Shown in pieces: positions 1 to 11,315 of a DNA stretch of 64,000 nt. The notes beneath the pieces were generated by a model. The model did no database searches and was not told the DNA's origin. It saw only the letters and a list, made by a program, of their open reading frames with translations. Both the position numbers and the translations under genes were made by a program. The DNA is from Topomyia yanbarensis (lineage: Eukaryota > Arthropoda > Insecta > Diptera > Culicidae): assembly GCF_030247195.1 (NCBI RefSeq), contig NC_080670.1:40347524-40411523 (forward strand), written 5' to 3'. Numbering within the stretch: position 1 is the first letter of the stretch; each line of letters starts with the position of its first letter.

Positions 1-1072
1 TCAGTATACGCTTCCGTGCCATCACGTACCTTCCGACATCGATCTGCATCTGCTGATCCGCTTTGCAGTTAACCAATAAAAACTCCGTCTTGTGGTAAAC
101 TATCTGCAACTTGAACCCGTTCATCCAACTCTCGATCGCGTCTATTGTCTCTGTCACCGACACCTACACTTCTTCAAGTGTCTCACCCATCACCGTCCGC
201 GAAATCCACGATTTTCTCTTTACTGAGCAGCCACAGTGTCAAGACCCCATCGTACATCCCGTTCCAAAGTTTTGAACTGAGAATAGAGCCCTGAGAAATA
301 CCCGCTGTGAGTCTCATTGACCTCTGCCCTTCGTTCGTCTCGTACAGCAACTCCGCTCTGAAGGAGATCTGCAGCATCTGTCATGATCATTCTGGACAGT
401 GCTGCGGCGATGGCTTTCCAGCTGACGCTATTCAACGCATTCTCTACATCTATCGTTTCCAAAGCACTCTCGAGCATTGTCCGAATTGTCTCCACTGTCG
501 ACACTCCTTTGTGAACTCCGAACTGCATCTAGGACAGTCCGCGCTCACCCACCATGCATTTCGTCAACCTGTTGAGGATGAGTTTTCCGAGTGTATCCAG
601 CAGACAAATAGGCCTATACGAGTCTAAACTGCTAAAGCACCATCCTGAACATGTCCGGATATGCCAGGATTGCAGATTTCAGCGCCATGTTTGGCGTTCC
701 ATCCGAACCGGGAGTTTTCTTCGACGCGTCAATCAGCTCGTCATTATTCACTTGCCAATCGTCTTTCTTCTTCGCCGTATGGGAAGAGATCCTCATCGAT
801 TATCTTTAGCATACCAGGGCGTATTTCGCGACACAGCTCCTTATGGCAATGTGGCTTGATAAGCTTGATCTCCTGTTTTAAAGTGACCCTAACTTCCCGA
901 AACGCCGCCATGCGCTCCTCTTTCCATCTCCGATCATGCTAGTCATGAGGCCACTGTCTGACGCGGAGTCAAGCAGTATGTAGCGTACTAAGCTTATCGT
1001 TCTACTAGTAAACTGCACAGCGTCTGTTGCGTTGCTCCCGTTTTTGTGGCATTGTGGCGTCACAAGCCGTCA
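1..1072 (-). pseudogene. R1-clade LINE relic, reverse transcriptase part
   Basis: Read on the minus strand, this stretch matches the reverse transcriptase of an R1-type non-LTR retrotransposon. Recognisable pieces in order are ACDATMPQK-like linker residues near 1050, QFGVHKGVSTVETIRTMLES near 525-465, NSVSWKAIAAAL, then the palm motif TAGISQGSILSSKLWNGMYD near 290-240 and a damaged FADD box (reads FADG) near 190. Homology continues to the window edge (thumb-like KTEFLLVNCK near 70-100). The frame changes several times and stops interrupt it, so it is dead. It continues beyond position 1. Clade is from motif style, known for R1/Waldo-like mosquito elements; not verified by search. Confidence 0.75.
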
Positions 1073-1084
1073 CAATCTTGCAGC

Positions 1085-1215
1085 AGGGTTTGTACCTTGG
1101 GGCCTCTTTTTCGGAGAAAAGAAATCTCTAACCCTATGTGCGGGTTCGAGAATCGAACCCAGGTGACCTACGTACAAGGCAACTGTACAGCGTCTATACC
1201 CGCCACTGTACAGTA
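1085..1215 (-). repeat. tRNA-derived SINE inside the LINE
   Basis: On the minus strand the segment holds a tRNA-like T-arm/B-box (GGGTTCGATTCTCGAACCC, in fact a short palindrome) preceded by GTAGGTCACCT and followed by CCGCACATAGGGTTAGAGATTT, the layout of Feilai-like mosquito SINEs. It interrupts R1 homology: R1-like residues (MANWNGVCENY, HEKSRYHI) lie immediately on one side (1290-1220) and ACDATMPQK-like residues on the other (below 1072). It is a SINE insertion, not a functional tRNA. Exact ends are approximate. Confidence 0.6.
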
Positions 1216-1600
1216 GGGCTCTGTTGGTCGATGTGGTAGCGACTCTTCTCGTGCTCACTATGGATATAATTCTCACATACTCCATTCCAGTTCGCCATCA
1301 GTGACGGACTGCAGAATGTGACCTCGATGACTCCCTCTCGTCTCTCCGAAATGTGCTAGTGGAAGTTTTATTGCACAAACCTACGTCTAACTTCGCTATC
1401 GTTTACTGCAGGATACATTCTCTTGTGTTGGTTACTGTACTGCTCCACTCTACAGCCCAGGCATTGAGGTCACCACCAATGACTGCCGGCTTTCGGCAGA
1501 TCAACTGCTCGGTTAACTGTTTGAACATTACGCTGAACTGCTCAACTATCCACCGTGGAGGTGCGTAAAAGATGCACATGATTGATTTTGGCGATCACGA
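1216..1600 (-). pseudogene. R1-clade LINE relic, endonuclease part
   Basis: Minus-strand translation gives the apurinic endonuclease end of the same R1-like LINE: FYAPPRWIVEQFSVMFKQL near 1567-1510, then PAVIGGDLNAWAVEWSS near 1485-1435, the Asp/Asn active-site block of the AP-endonuclease fold, and TNTRECIL. Stops follow. It lies upstream of the RT relic in element orientation, with the SINE between, so both are one element. Confidence 0.7.
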
Positions 1601-2099
1601 AACCTTTGGATAACGAGATTTCCGCAGTTAACTCGGAGCCTCGCTTCATCCATGAAATGGCTTAACCTGGGACGGGACGTGCAAAGTGAAACAAAGTAAC
1701 TGTCATCGCGAACCGCCAATGGCCTGTCATTGCGAACCGGACCTTTCTTGATGATTTTCATTTTCTTGGAATGGACAGTGTCTGGGTAGTATCGTAATAT
1801 CCTGGCTATATACAAGGTGTTTTTAGAAAACATATTTTACATGTTGCTTAGATGCATGTAGATGGACACAAACAAATATGCAAAATGCACCGGCGGCACG
1901 AGCAATTTTAATATTCGGCTCAACAGTTATGGCTAATGTTGCTTCACACAATTCAGACAAACGATAACATAATTCATGTCATGTTTGAGCTCTGTTATTT
2001 TCGGCACAAATCAGTACCTCATCGGAAGAAATCTATGCCGCATCGGCACAACACTATCATCGGCATTTGCTTGAAATTATTTAGCAAGTGGATTTTTCC
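1601..2099. other. unassigned AT-rich DNA
   Basis: No gene, RNA or clear repeat boundary was recognised between the LINE relic and the MITE at 2100. The open frames here are short and not protein-like. Confidence 0.4.
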
Positions 2100-2293
2100 T
2101 AGAAAAACTCTAGAAAGAGAACTGCGGAGACTCCATTTTGACTCGATTGGATTCGCGTTTAGCTGTCAAAAAAGGGATCCAATCGAACATTGCCTATCCT
2201 TCTAACATTGGACGTGTTGCCATACAATGCCGGGACATACGTTGCCAAAAATGCTGTTTTTCTCTCCGCAGTTCTCTTACTAGAGTTTTTCTA
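2100..2293. mobile_element. TA-flanked MITE, copy 1
   Basis: A 190-bp element with 29-30 bp terminal inverted repeats: GAAAAACTCTAGAAAGAGAA at the left and its near complement TTCTCTTACTAGAGTTTTTC at the right, bracketed by TA dinucleotides as expected for a Tc1/mariner-type target duplication. Copies of the same sequence are at 39473-39666 (same orientation) and 42806-42990 (inverted). Confidence 0.85.
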
Positions 2294-2389
2294 ATTTTTC
2301 CCTGCAAAATAACATCAATATCGGGAGGAAAAAAGAAGACTATCATCAATTTAGTTCCCGACATTCCTCTTGCTTTCCGTCATTCTCTT

Positions 2390-2930
2390 CATCTATTACG
2401 CTCTAAGATCCTCCGCGTACTTGAGCTATTTAGCCTCGAGCTCCACTCCGATATTACCCAGCGGTTAGTTACCGCACGCCATTTATCTCTGTTTTCTGTG
2501 AGCCGTTTAGCTCCAATTTCCGTGAGGTATTTAGTTCCCAGCTTTGTTGCGATCCATTCGGACAGTCTCCGGTGTAAAGACACATTAATCCCACTGAAAG
2601 TTTCACTGCAGCGGAATTTCTCCTGAAACTGATCCCTGTTTCCTTGAATCATTTAGCTCCCAGAATTCATCAAGATATACTCGGATATTTTCCGGTGATG
2701 AAAGTACCCTACTCCGACTGAGAGTTCCCTGGCAGCGGAATTTCTCTTGATACCGATGTCCGTTTCGTAAACCAATTAGCTCTCAGTTTTGTCACGATAT
2801 AAGTGAGCTGAAGGCTTCGTCGCGATCTTCTCGATGTAGTCCTCGGCGGTAGACCTAGCCTCCACAACGAACCAACTGGTACGTATCGAGGTCTGTTGCC
2901 AATTTTCACTACAAGGAAATATTCTCAGAA
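2390..2930. repeat. tandem 130-150 bp units, LINE 3' UTR fragment
   Basis: At least three diverged units begin with a phrase like AGCCGTTTAGCTCCCAGCTT, pass through a TACTCGGATAGTCTCCGG-like core and end in GGAATTTCTCCTGATACCGA (near 2515, 2645 and 2770). The same units occur at 20750-21480, where they lie just 3' of a LINE coding relic on the minus strand. This copy therefore looks like a 5'-truncated insertion holding only the tail of that LINE. Confidence 0.6.
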
Positions 2931-3050
2931 GACGACTTTTGCAAAAGAAACCTGAAGATTTTCATTGAAAATAGTAGGGACATTGTTGTCGACCATATTT
3001 AAGTTTTCCAATCTTAATAAAATATGTTGTGGGGGAGTTTGTCGTCAACA

Positions 3051-3070
3051 CCCCCCCCCCCCCCCCCCCC
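3051..3070. repeat. 20-base poly-C tract
   Basis: An uninterrupted run of 20 C, followed by TTCCGCTACT. Simple repeat; its length is likely to vary or to be misread. Confidence 0.9.
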
Positions 3071-3441
3071 TTCCGCTACTACGACACTGTAGCGAATTGT
3101 GTGCTCGGATCTCGAATTTGCCGCCGTTCACGGAAATCATGAATTTAAACCGTTTCCGCATCCAGTGTACTGTTTCAAACAGTTTTTGATTGTTCTTAGC
3201 TTAGCAGAATGGTGTTTCACGTTTCTCACACGATGGAACCAAAACAGCTGGCTTGAACAGTGTATCTGTCAATGAAATTAACCGTTACCGTTCTATTGTT
3301 ACCTTTTCCACTTCTTTTTATTGCGATAGTAATACGATTAACGGTTCTTTGAAGCTAATTTATTCCCCTGCATGCCTACTGTGGCCGATTCGGGGAAAGG
3401 TAGAAATTCTTAATTATTGTTGGAACTGACGACTACGTCAG
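3071..3441. other. unassigned DNA
   Basis: No coding potential or repeat structure recognised. Confidence 0.3.
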
Positions 3442-3625
3442 TACAGATACTTTATACACAGACTAGCGAAGTGTCGAAAACTGCAGCCAAACGAGCACGA
3501 TGATATTGTGAAGGGAAGTAGAGGGAAGCCCACTCAAAGCTTATGGGATCTTCTGTGATGCCATTAAATATTCATGGTTGTTAGTTTTACTGTTTTTGTC
3601 TCCGCAAGTCTGTGTATAGTCTGTA
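3442..3625. mobile_element. MITE with ACAGACTAGCG ends, copy 1
   Basis: Terminal inverted repeats TACAGATACTTTATACACAG..ACTAGC at the left and GCAAGTCTGTGTATAGTCTGTA at the right. The interior (GTGTCGAAAACTGCAGCCAAACGAGC and TATTCATGGTTGTTAGTTTTACTG) is shared with copies at 5334-5535 and, inverted, 19700-19880. Confidence 0.8.
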
Positions 3626-5333
3626 GGTAAAAGGTATTTCGTCTAATAGCAAACGAATTAACTTTCCCATTGATTTACTGCCTTGAGAATCTGGTGGGTT
3701 TGGAGAAAGCCACAATGGTACAACTTGAAACCTTAGAAAACTTACCAAGAACTGTCGAAATATATTTGCTTTGCAAGAACCGAACCAAAAATAGCTCATA
3801 ATCGAATAAAATAGCTCAGCGAAGGTCACGTTGGAAAATCTCGCTCAAGTAGCAGACAATCGTCCAGATTCGGTTTCGTTTTCCTTCCAAAAAAATGAAC
3901 TCAGTTTGTTCACCTCATTCCAATAAAGCTTTTGTCATTATGGCTACGGCTACCGTTACCGCTGCCAGCGCCAACCACTAATCCAATTTATCCATCGCGG
4001 AAAGCAATATCCAATTAATACCGCGGACGCGAGACAACCAACATTTAAGAATCCATCCGTCTGTTCGGTATGCAGTAGGTACTGTTTCATGGTCACCAGC
4101 TGCGAAACTAGGCAACAATAAATCAATAGCGACGATACAGCGGCGGCGGCGGTGGTGGCTTCTACGCATTGCTGGAATCCACAAAACGATTGAACCTTAA
4201 ATGACCGGGTACGTTGCCTTCTGCTGCTGCCGCCGAGGAAAATACTCTGGAATCGATCAGCTGTGATGAAGCAGTCTGCGCAGTGGCAGCACTTGACGTT
4301 CTGGTGATTTTTCGCCTTTTTTCTTGACACTGGCGTTTCTGGTTGGATAGACACGTGGAGAAGGAACAAAAAACATCAGATGCATAATATTCTATGATTT
4401 CATTCGAACACGAACGTAGTAGTCGCTGAAAAATTGTTTGAGGTTTTTTTTTTGGAGGACGATGAAGTGGGCGGCGGGATTTGGCATATGTTGATCGTCT
4501 CAGTTCGAGTAGCTTATTATTCAATTGCTTGCTCGGTTGGATAACTGGTCGTAATTTTTGTTATTGCTGCAGCAAACGGCATAAACAAAACGTTCGCAAG
4601 CGTGGTTTGATCTGCGAAAATTTTGTTCGTGAAGCTCGTTCATGGTCGCAAGCTCAGTTGCATATGTTCGGGAGCGTCCTGGATTTGTCAATGATTGTTA
4701 CCAGACCGTGAAAGTTGCCGATACGGTAATGGTAGGTTTTTATGAATTATCCTGGTGAAACAGTATTTTCTGGGAAGGAGTTAACGCTTAGTACCGTTTA
4801 ATGTGGTAACTCATTCCCATTTCGATTTAATTTACAACGTTAACTTTTACTATCATAGTTTGTCATCTTAGCTGACAAATGTGAATGCTAGCAGGTTTTG
4901 TTTCATAGCTGGCAATTGTTTTTCATTTTTATGTCAGGGTAGCCGACAAATGGGTTTTTCATTTTTCGCATAAAATTGGACTGTAAATTCGTGTCTTGCT
5001 ACTATTATACGATAAATAAATATAGTTTAAAGACTTTACTTTCTGTCTGACTAAACTATAGTGAACGGCGTGACATAATACAAGTTAGTGTAACAATACA
5101 ACTAAATGCAGTTTATATACAAATAAGGCAACAGATATGTTAAAAGTTTCCCTATACCTATGTATTGTAAAAAGATGGGTCGGTGACTGTACTTAGGGTT
5201 GACAATAGCTAATAACGGTTCGCACATCTTCAATACTCTTCGCCCAGTAAACTCAATTTTTGTTATCGATTTCCCCTCGCGAGCAACTGAGAATAATAAT
5301 AATCATACACTGAAAACTCATACACGATACAAC
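3626..5333. other. intergenic DNA with one GC-richer patch
   Basis: Mostly AT-rich. The patch about 4130-4330 is richer in CGG/GCC and TGCTGCTGCCGCC triplets. Two overlapping minus-strand frames of 120-137 codons cross it, but neither contains a recognisable domain. It could be a non-coding exon or promoter-proximal DNA of an unseen gene; no call is made. Confidence 0.3.
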
Positions 5334-5535
5334 TATAGACACTTTATACACAGACTAGCAAAGTGTCAAAAATTGCAGCCAAATGGACTGTCAAAAAGTG
5401 CAGCCAAACGAGCATGATGGTTTTGAGAGGGGGAGTACAAGAGGCTTATGGGAGCTTCCGTGGTGCCAGTTTATATTCATGGTTGCTAGTTTTACTGTTT
5501 TTCTCTCCGCTAGTCTGTTATATAAAGTGTCTGTA
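5334..5535. mobile_element. MITE with ACAGACTAGCG ends, copy 2
   Basis: Left end TATAGACACTTTATACACAG followed by ACTAGC; right end GCTAGTCTGTTATATAAAGT followed by GTCTGTA. The two ends are near-perfect inverted repeats of about 26 bp. Contains an internal small duplication of GTCAAAAA(T/G)TGCAGCCAAA. Confidence 0.85.
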
Positions 5536-6067
5536 GATAAAACCATACGCTATTAAACATCACTTTCATGTGCGTTCTCGTGTTAAAAAGTAAAAGAAAT
5601 GATTTCCCTTTGAATTTCACATGAAAATCCATTAAAAAGCATTTCATGTGGTGTTTCAAATTAAGTTCAAACAAATTCCACGTGAATACGACATATTTAT
5701 CCATTGAATGTTCATTGCCACGTTATTGAGTCGTAAAGTATGAACTTTCCACATGATTTTCGCATGAAAAACTTGTAGTGCATTTCTACATGTAAAACAA
5801 TGGATTTCACCGATTCTTCTGTCAATGAAATCTGTAAGTAAAACAATATGATATTCACGTGTAATTCATTTGGAAATTTTAGTCAATGGTATTTCTTATG
5901 ATGAAGTGCTTTTCACAGCATGTTCGCATGAATTTCATTCGAAAACCATATTTCCCACACTCGAATGGATATTCAAACCGTGTGGATTTCATGTGTTTGT
6001 GGATTGAAATAATTCAATAGATTTCCACATGATGTTAACGTGTTAAGTTTTTTCAGTGTAGCAAAAC
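5536..6067. repeat. CATG-centred short-motif repeat region
   Basis: About ten imperfect copies of the palindrome TTTCACATGAAA or half-sites (TTTCATGTG, CACATGAAA, CCACGTGAA) lie between 5560 and 6055, in both orientations, within AT-rich DNA. No open frame or terminal repeat was found. Confidence 0.5.
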
Positions 6068-6070
6068 TTA

Positions 6071-6322
6071 GGGTTCTTACAGAGTGGCGGCGAGAAGCTG
6101 AGCTGGGGCTGGTACTGACATTAGAGTGCGAGATGCGACAAACCTACTTGCAGCATATCAAAGGGAACCTGTCAGAGTAAAAGCAGGCAGTCGGCGCAGA
6201 TCAGCTCAGCTTTCACTCTGACTCCATGCCTTTGGTTTGCAGCAAGCAGGTTTCTCGCATCTCGCATTCTAATGTCGGTTCCAGCCACAGCTCAGCTTCT
6301 CGCCGCCACTCTGTAAGCGGCC
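6071..6322. mobile_element. 250-bp fold-back MITE, isolated copy
   Basis: Arms GGGTTCTTACAGAGTGGCGG...and the complement ending CCGCCACTCTGTAAGC pair over about 100 bp, and an inner pair GTCAGAGTAAAAGC/GCTTTCACTCTGAC closes the loop. TTA flanks both ends (6068-6070, 6323-6325), which fits a 3-bp PIF/Harbinger-type target duplication. Five more copies are tandem at 24472-25735. Confidence 0.85.
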
Positions 6323-6325
6323 TTA

Positions 6326-9029
6326 TATGCGGAACTATCTATAGACGACGAAAATACTGAGTACCTTCCCTCCGACTGAGCCCTCTGAACGCGCATCCGC
6401 ATGCTTCTCGTTCGATTACCGATCGACGAATGAAGCACAAAAATAGATACGGGACTTATATAAATTCCCGATATTCGATTGGGACTCTTAAGTGCTCCAT
6501 ATTGCAATGAATTTTTGTTTAACATTTTGAGCACCCAAAACTTCGATTTCTTTTGTGAATGTTTTTTTATTTGCAAAAAAAATTTAGGAAACATTTTTTT
6601 TCGATTTTTTTCCCTTTTTTGCTTTTGGTTGAGCGATTCGATTTGGAGAATGTTCAAGTCTCTACAAACCAAACATGCTTCGGAAGAGGGGCATGCATTT
6701 TCGCGAGGTCTTTTGAATGTTTGTGCAAACCGGGACTCTTCAGATCCAGAAAGGAAAGAGTTTCCACATAACGCTAGAATATCCACATGGCCGCCGAGAC
6801 ACAGTGTATCCCGCCGGAAGCAGTGTATCCCGCCGGAAGTCGCGTAGATGGCCCACTGAACGAGCAACCGCTAGTACGCTAAGACAATTTCGCTAGATTT
6901 TCAGAGCAGCGTGCACTAGCGCGACTTCTGGAAGGGCCATAACTTCCACAATTTTTATTTTTTTTTTCTAATTCATTTTTTCGATGTAGTACCAACAAAT
7001 TGTTCAAATAAAAATTTGCATAAAACCCCTTTAAAAAATTTCCCTCAATGTGGTATATAACCTCTTGACGTGTTTGATCGCGTGGGCTAGCGTGAATGTA
7101 ATTTAGCGCGGACCGCGAGTTTGTTTAAAATTGAGTGCACAGTGCAGATGGTTGAAGAGAGTGAGTTCACATATCACTAGAGTACCCGACAAATGTTGCC
7201 CTGAAATTTGTATAAGAGCGTAATTTTTTATGAGAATGGTCCAATTGAGGGAATGGATCTAGGATTCTAAAACCGAAGGTAGGGGCTTCAGGCCGTGATC
7301 GATTCATGATCGCGTGGCAACGCGATTTTTCTACTATCGCACTTGAAACCGTATTAATAAATTCGTAGGTTAAACCGGATGTTTGCGTTTGGAACCAGGG
7401 TTGAAATATCGCGAAACGATCGAACGTTTGTAAGTTAACGGGTTTGATCGCGTTTGTCGCGTTTATGTAACCTCGCAGGTATAAATTTGTTTGTATAACC
7501 GTGTAGCCGCCTTTTGAATGTTCGTGCAAACCGAGATTCTTCAGACCTAGAAGGTAATGAGTTGCCCCATAACACTAGAGTACTCACATGGTGTCGTGAC
7601 ACCAACAGTGTATGAGTATTTTGGCTACTTGGACCAACGGTGAGGGCTTGCGGACGTGACCGATTCATGTTCGCATGGGATAATACATTTCTACTCGCAG
7701 CAAATGTGAACAAAAGGAATCAACAAGAAATAACTATTAGATTAATATCTATTGCGAATATCAATTCGATCGATACGCGAGAAACTCTAGGCCACTTTTG
7801 TGTTTCACACAGTTTGATAACATAATCGTGGTAAGACGGATTTTTTTGTTAATGTTATAATCAAACTATAAAACATCTTGCGTGGAAATGACTAATAAAT
7901 AGACCACTTTCGATGGTCAGCATTTTACTACACGAGATATGCATTCTAAGCCAGTGTATCGGGTGAAATTGAGATATATTTTGACTTTTTTTAATCAAGA
8001 CAGTAACTGATAGTAACTGATTTAAATCAATCTTTTATCTTTTGATAGTAGCAATATAACAAAAACTTTCTTTCGCAAAGTTATGTCACAGAGAACAGAC
8101 GTCCATCTTCAGCATTCAACTTGTGTAAAATCTCTAACGGTTTCGAAGGTAGTTGGGATATCCAAACCAGGTGCGCTACTGTCGTCATGTTTTTTTGTGG
8201 CTGAGTTCGACAGAATTGACAGTGGTTATTCCTCTACCCAGTCCAACTTAGCTCAACTGCATCAACCGATAGAGTCGGAATCGGTTATTTTCTTTGAACA
8301 AGATTCCATACTGAATCCATTCAGGATTGCGAACCAGTTTCGGAATGGATTTGACGGATAGTTGGGATAGGTTGGTGTGGCGACGCTAGTGTTTATCGTA
8401 TATTAATTCAAATGTTTACACAGGTTATTTAACTATTTTTGTTCGACCATGGAATTCTGTTCTCTCTGGTTATGTGTCCTGACATTTGTGAAATATGCCA
8501 TACTTAAAAATGAATATAGAGAGCGCTGCACAGCATTTAATGTGAACATCTCCTGAAAAGTAAATTTGACCATTGTAACATTCTTAAGTTACTGAGAAAA
8601 AATGTCCTCACGGTTGAAAGTTTTTAATATGTAGTTCACGATATTGGAGGGCCTTTATGAGGAAGGATAGAAAAGAAACCAATAGTCTTCTTTCGAAAAT
8701 TTATAGGCACATTAGAAGATGTTCCTTCAATGGGATTGTCAAGCTTGCGCTCTTTTGTGAACAAGGGAGCGTAGAAATTACTCGTGGCCGCTGGCGTAGC
8801 CCTTTTCAGTATTTCTACTCGGAGCGTTCCTTAAAATAATGATTCAGTTTTCATGCAGAGTCTTTCTACAGTACAGTACAGTACTTTACAGCATCCCCAT
8901 CGTAATAACAATTTTAATGATTACCTCTGCACATTTTACACCGTGCCTTGTTTCTTGAATGGGTTGCTGTATGGCTTAATTGTTCATGCCCCGTGGCACG
9001 AAAACGTGAAAAGGTAGAAGAACCCAGTT
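6326..9029. other. unassigned DNA with diverged short repeats
   Basis: Segments near 6640-6840, 7150-7330 and 7510-7690 share phrases such as CGTGACCGATTCATG, CACTAGAGTAC and TTGAATGTTTGTGCAAACCG, so they are old copies of one unidentified repeat. The rest shows no gene. Confidence 0.35.
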
Positions 9030-9520
9030 CAAAAGAACAAAGTTTGGAAGATCTGGCAAAAGGACCGAAATGAGACTGACGCGAAATACGTTATTTTTTT
9101 ATGCTCCTCGATTTTTGATGAACGCAATTGCTTACAATCCAGAATTTTCACTGACTGAAGCAGAGTTTTTGAAAGAGCCAACCCCATACTTCCGCAATAA
9201 AAGCCTATGTTAGAGAGTACACCATCAATCTCTACTTCACAGGCGGATACGAAGACAAGATACTTATTCATAAAAAGTTCGCAGCGAGCAAACATATTCA
9301 CCTCTTCATAGCTAAATATGATTGCTACGTTCATCTGATCACGGCCGAGTATGGTTTAATTAGACCGTGCGATGTTTCGGTGATCTTAAATGGCTTATCT
9401 TTGGTACGGAAGTCGACCGTCCAGAGGCCGGTGATATTAGATGGGTACAATTTGTATCAAAAAGTAGACCTGGCGGTATTATTTTTGCCATCCCGGGAAA
9501 TATTCAATTCATTGAGCCTG
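9030..9520 (-). pseudogene. Jockey-like LINE ORF1 (gag-like) relic
   Basis: Minus-strand reading gives YKLYPSNITGLWTVDFRTKD, then KPFKITETSHGLIKPYSAVI, then MNVAIIFSYEEVNMF, a segment ending ACEVEIDGVLSN, and TLLQSVKILDCKQLRSS. The order matches the nucleic-acid-binding ORF1 of Jockey-group mosquito LINEs and the + strand relic at 15060-15900 (LLQPVKIVHCKRLNSVLIAE). Frame shifts between the pieces show that it is dead. Plus-strand frames here are shadows. Confidence 0.65.
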
Positions 9521-9839
9521 AGAGGATGTCGGTTGTCGGAGATACGGGTGTGTACTTCATGCATACATATTGCGAAAATGGTAGTAATACATACACCCTC
9601 ACTCTATGCTTATAGTAGTACCTACTCGGTTTAAAAATGTTACGCCTGCCTTGGATAGATCAGTTCTATATTTCAACATACGTTTTCTAGTAATAATACT
9701 TTTTCTACAATTGGTTTTTTTGACATTTTCAATATTTGCTCAGAAGATCACTATAGTTTAAAAAGTATGGAGATTACGCATTTCGACATTTCATGAAGAA
9801 CATTCTTAGACAGTACTATAGATCTTTCGCATAGGCCTG

Positions 9840-10050
9840 CTAAGCCAAGTTTCGGCTTCACTGTCCCTCATTGTCATAAACAGAACTTCTGCTCGGACGG
9901 GACATCACGTTTGATCAGTCGTTCGATTGAACCACAAAGTGTGTTTTAGTTTTAAGCGATTTGCGTCAAGCCGGCGCTAATCTATTCCGACAAAAAGTTA
10001 GTGTCGGTTTCTGATGAGGCGAAGCCGAAACACACCCGTGTAACATTCTT
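9840..10050 (+). repeat. inverted-end repeat with a hammerhead-like motif
   Basis: The left end carries AAGTTTCGGCTTCACTG and the right end GATGAGGCGAAGCCGAAAC, imperfect complements. Between 10011 and 10042 lies CTGATGA, a GGC/GCC stem closed by GAA, GAAA, a CAC/GTG stem with loop ACCC, and TA, which is the conserved core order of a hammerhead ribozyme. A 6-bp hairpin CCGACA/TGTCGG (9987-9992, 10002-10007) lies just upstream. Pairing for stem I adjoining the core is poor, so activity is uncertain. Confidence 0.4.
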
Positions 10051-10289
10051 AGATAGCTTTTTTGGAAACTACTGAAAGTCTAGAAAAGCTACCTTAGTCA
10101 AAACAAGCCGGGCTTAGGTTGTCAATTTTCAAAGTGATTATCCACTCTCCGCGATTGCAATGTCCATGGCCTTGAGATACTTTTTTCGATATTATCGATG
10201 TTTCCATATTCTTTTCTAAGCATGTTTCCTTGGCAAAAGATAAATGATAGCACAACAAAAAATTTCAAACAAATTATTTCATGATTTCA

Positions 10290-11230
10290 CAAAAATGACT
10301 CCACTCCCTGTCGGACGGCCCTGCGATAAAGGGCCGGAACTAAGGTCATAACCGTCAAAAAAGATGTTGGCGTAATCTGTTCACCTTATTGATCAGCTCC
10401 TTTGCTGTTTTTGCCACGAAATTTTTGGAATAGCTTCTCCGCTTCAGGTACCCCTCCCCCTCAAAAAATTTCAATCGGGCGCATTCTTAGGGACTGGATC
10501 TTCCGAACGTCTATCTCCTCCAGCATCTTCTTCGCATAATGTGCCGAGGCCAAGGTTAGCCAGAACACGATATCGTCCTTCTGGTAGTGTTTCTTAATAA
10601 AGGTAGCAATTTCCGGAAAACTCCTCATGCTGTTCATGTGTTCGTTGCAAAGTAAAAAAAAAAAATTCGTCATCCTTTCGCACTGATTGTCAGCCACAAG
10701 AGGCCCATTTTTAGGAACATCGTGTGGGAGCTGTACTTTACGTCGATGCTCACCTCCTTCCTGGAGGACGTGAAGCAGCCGCCCCCCTGCCAGCCATTGC
10801 TGTCGAGCGTGAGGTTCGTTTTGTTGTCCATGATCATAACCGCGTTAGGTTTCACTGGGAAAACATCCTCGACCAACAACTTCAGCCGCAACTTCTGGAT
10901 GGCTGCTTGCACTTCCGACATGGCTCACCTCGGCTTCCGCTTCTTCATGACGATATCCATGCTGGCCAGGCACCGAAACCGTCTTCTGCTTCAGTGCTTG
11001 CTGCACCTTCCCCGTTCGACGTCCGGAACTCGCTTCGCGCTCGATGCTCTCACCTTTCTTCAGAAGCGTCAGGATGAACACTCGACTGTATCCGACCAAC
11101 ACAAACCATCAAACATAGTAGCTTCTCTCATGGCTGCCGTAAACGAACTTTTAGAGCTGTCATTTTTTTTCTGTACATAGCATACTTATATTTATTGACG
11201 ACTCACCGGTGGACTCATCCTCAGGTGGCA
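10290..11230 (-). pseudogene. Tc1/mariner-family transposase relic, copy 1
   Basis: Minus-strand pieces match the catalytic half of a mariner/Tc1-type DDE transposase: IQKLRLKLLVEDVFP and VMIMDNKTNLTLDSN (first catalytic Asp in MDNKT), then DIVFWLTLASAHYAKKMLEE, where the usual Asp of the WPD block is lost (reads WLT), and RMRPIEIF. Frame shifts separate the pieces. A related relic is at 38395-39065. Long + strand frames over this stretch are shadows. Confidence 0.75.
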
Positions 11231-11315
11231 GCATAATTGCATGAAAAATCGATGAACATTGTCTCTTTTTTATGCAACCATTCTGTCAAAAATGCCAATA
11301 CAATTGTGATTCTCT

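Noticed and set aside
1140..1180. Possible tRNA gene because of the GGGTTCGA box
   Set aside because: No acceptor or anticodon stem can be drawn, and the segment lies inside a SINE-like insertion.
3956..4524. Overlapping minus-strand frames of 68-137 codons
   Set aside because: Rich in simple CGG/GCC triplets, no domain, no start context or splice partner found.
9367..9634. Two overlapping + strand frames of 82-84 codons
   Set aside because: The minus strand over the same bases carries the LINE ORF1 match, which explains the open frames.
10722..11180. Open frames of 117-152 codons on the + strand
   Set aside because: They are the reverse-strand shadow of the Tc1/mariner transposase relic.
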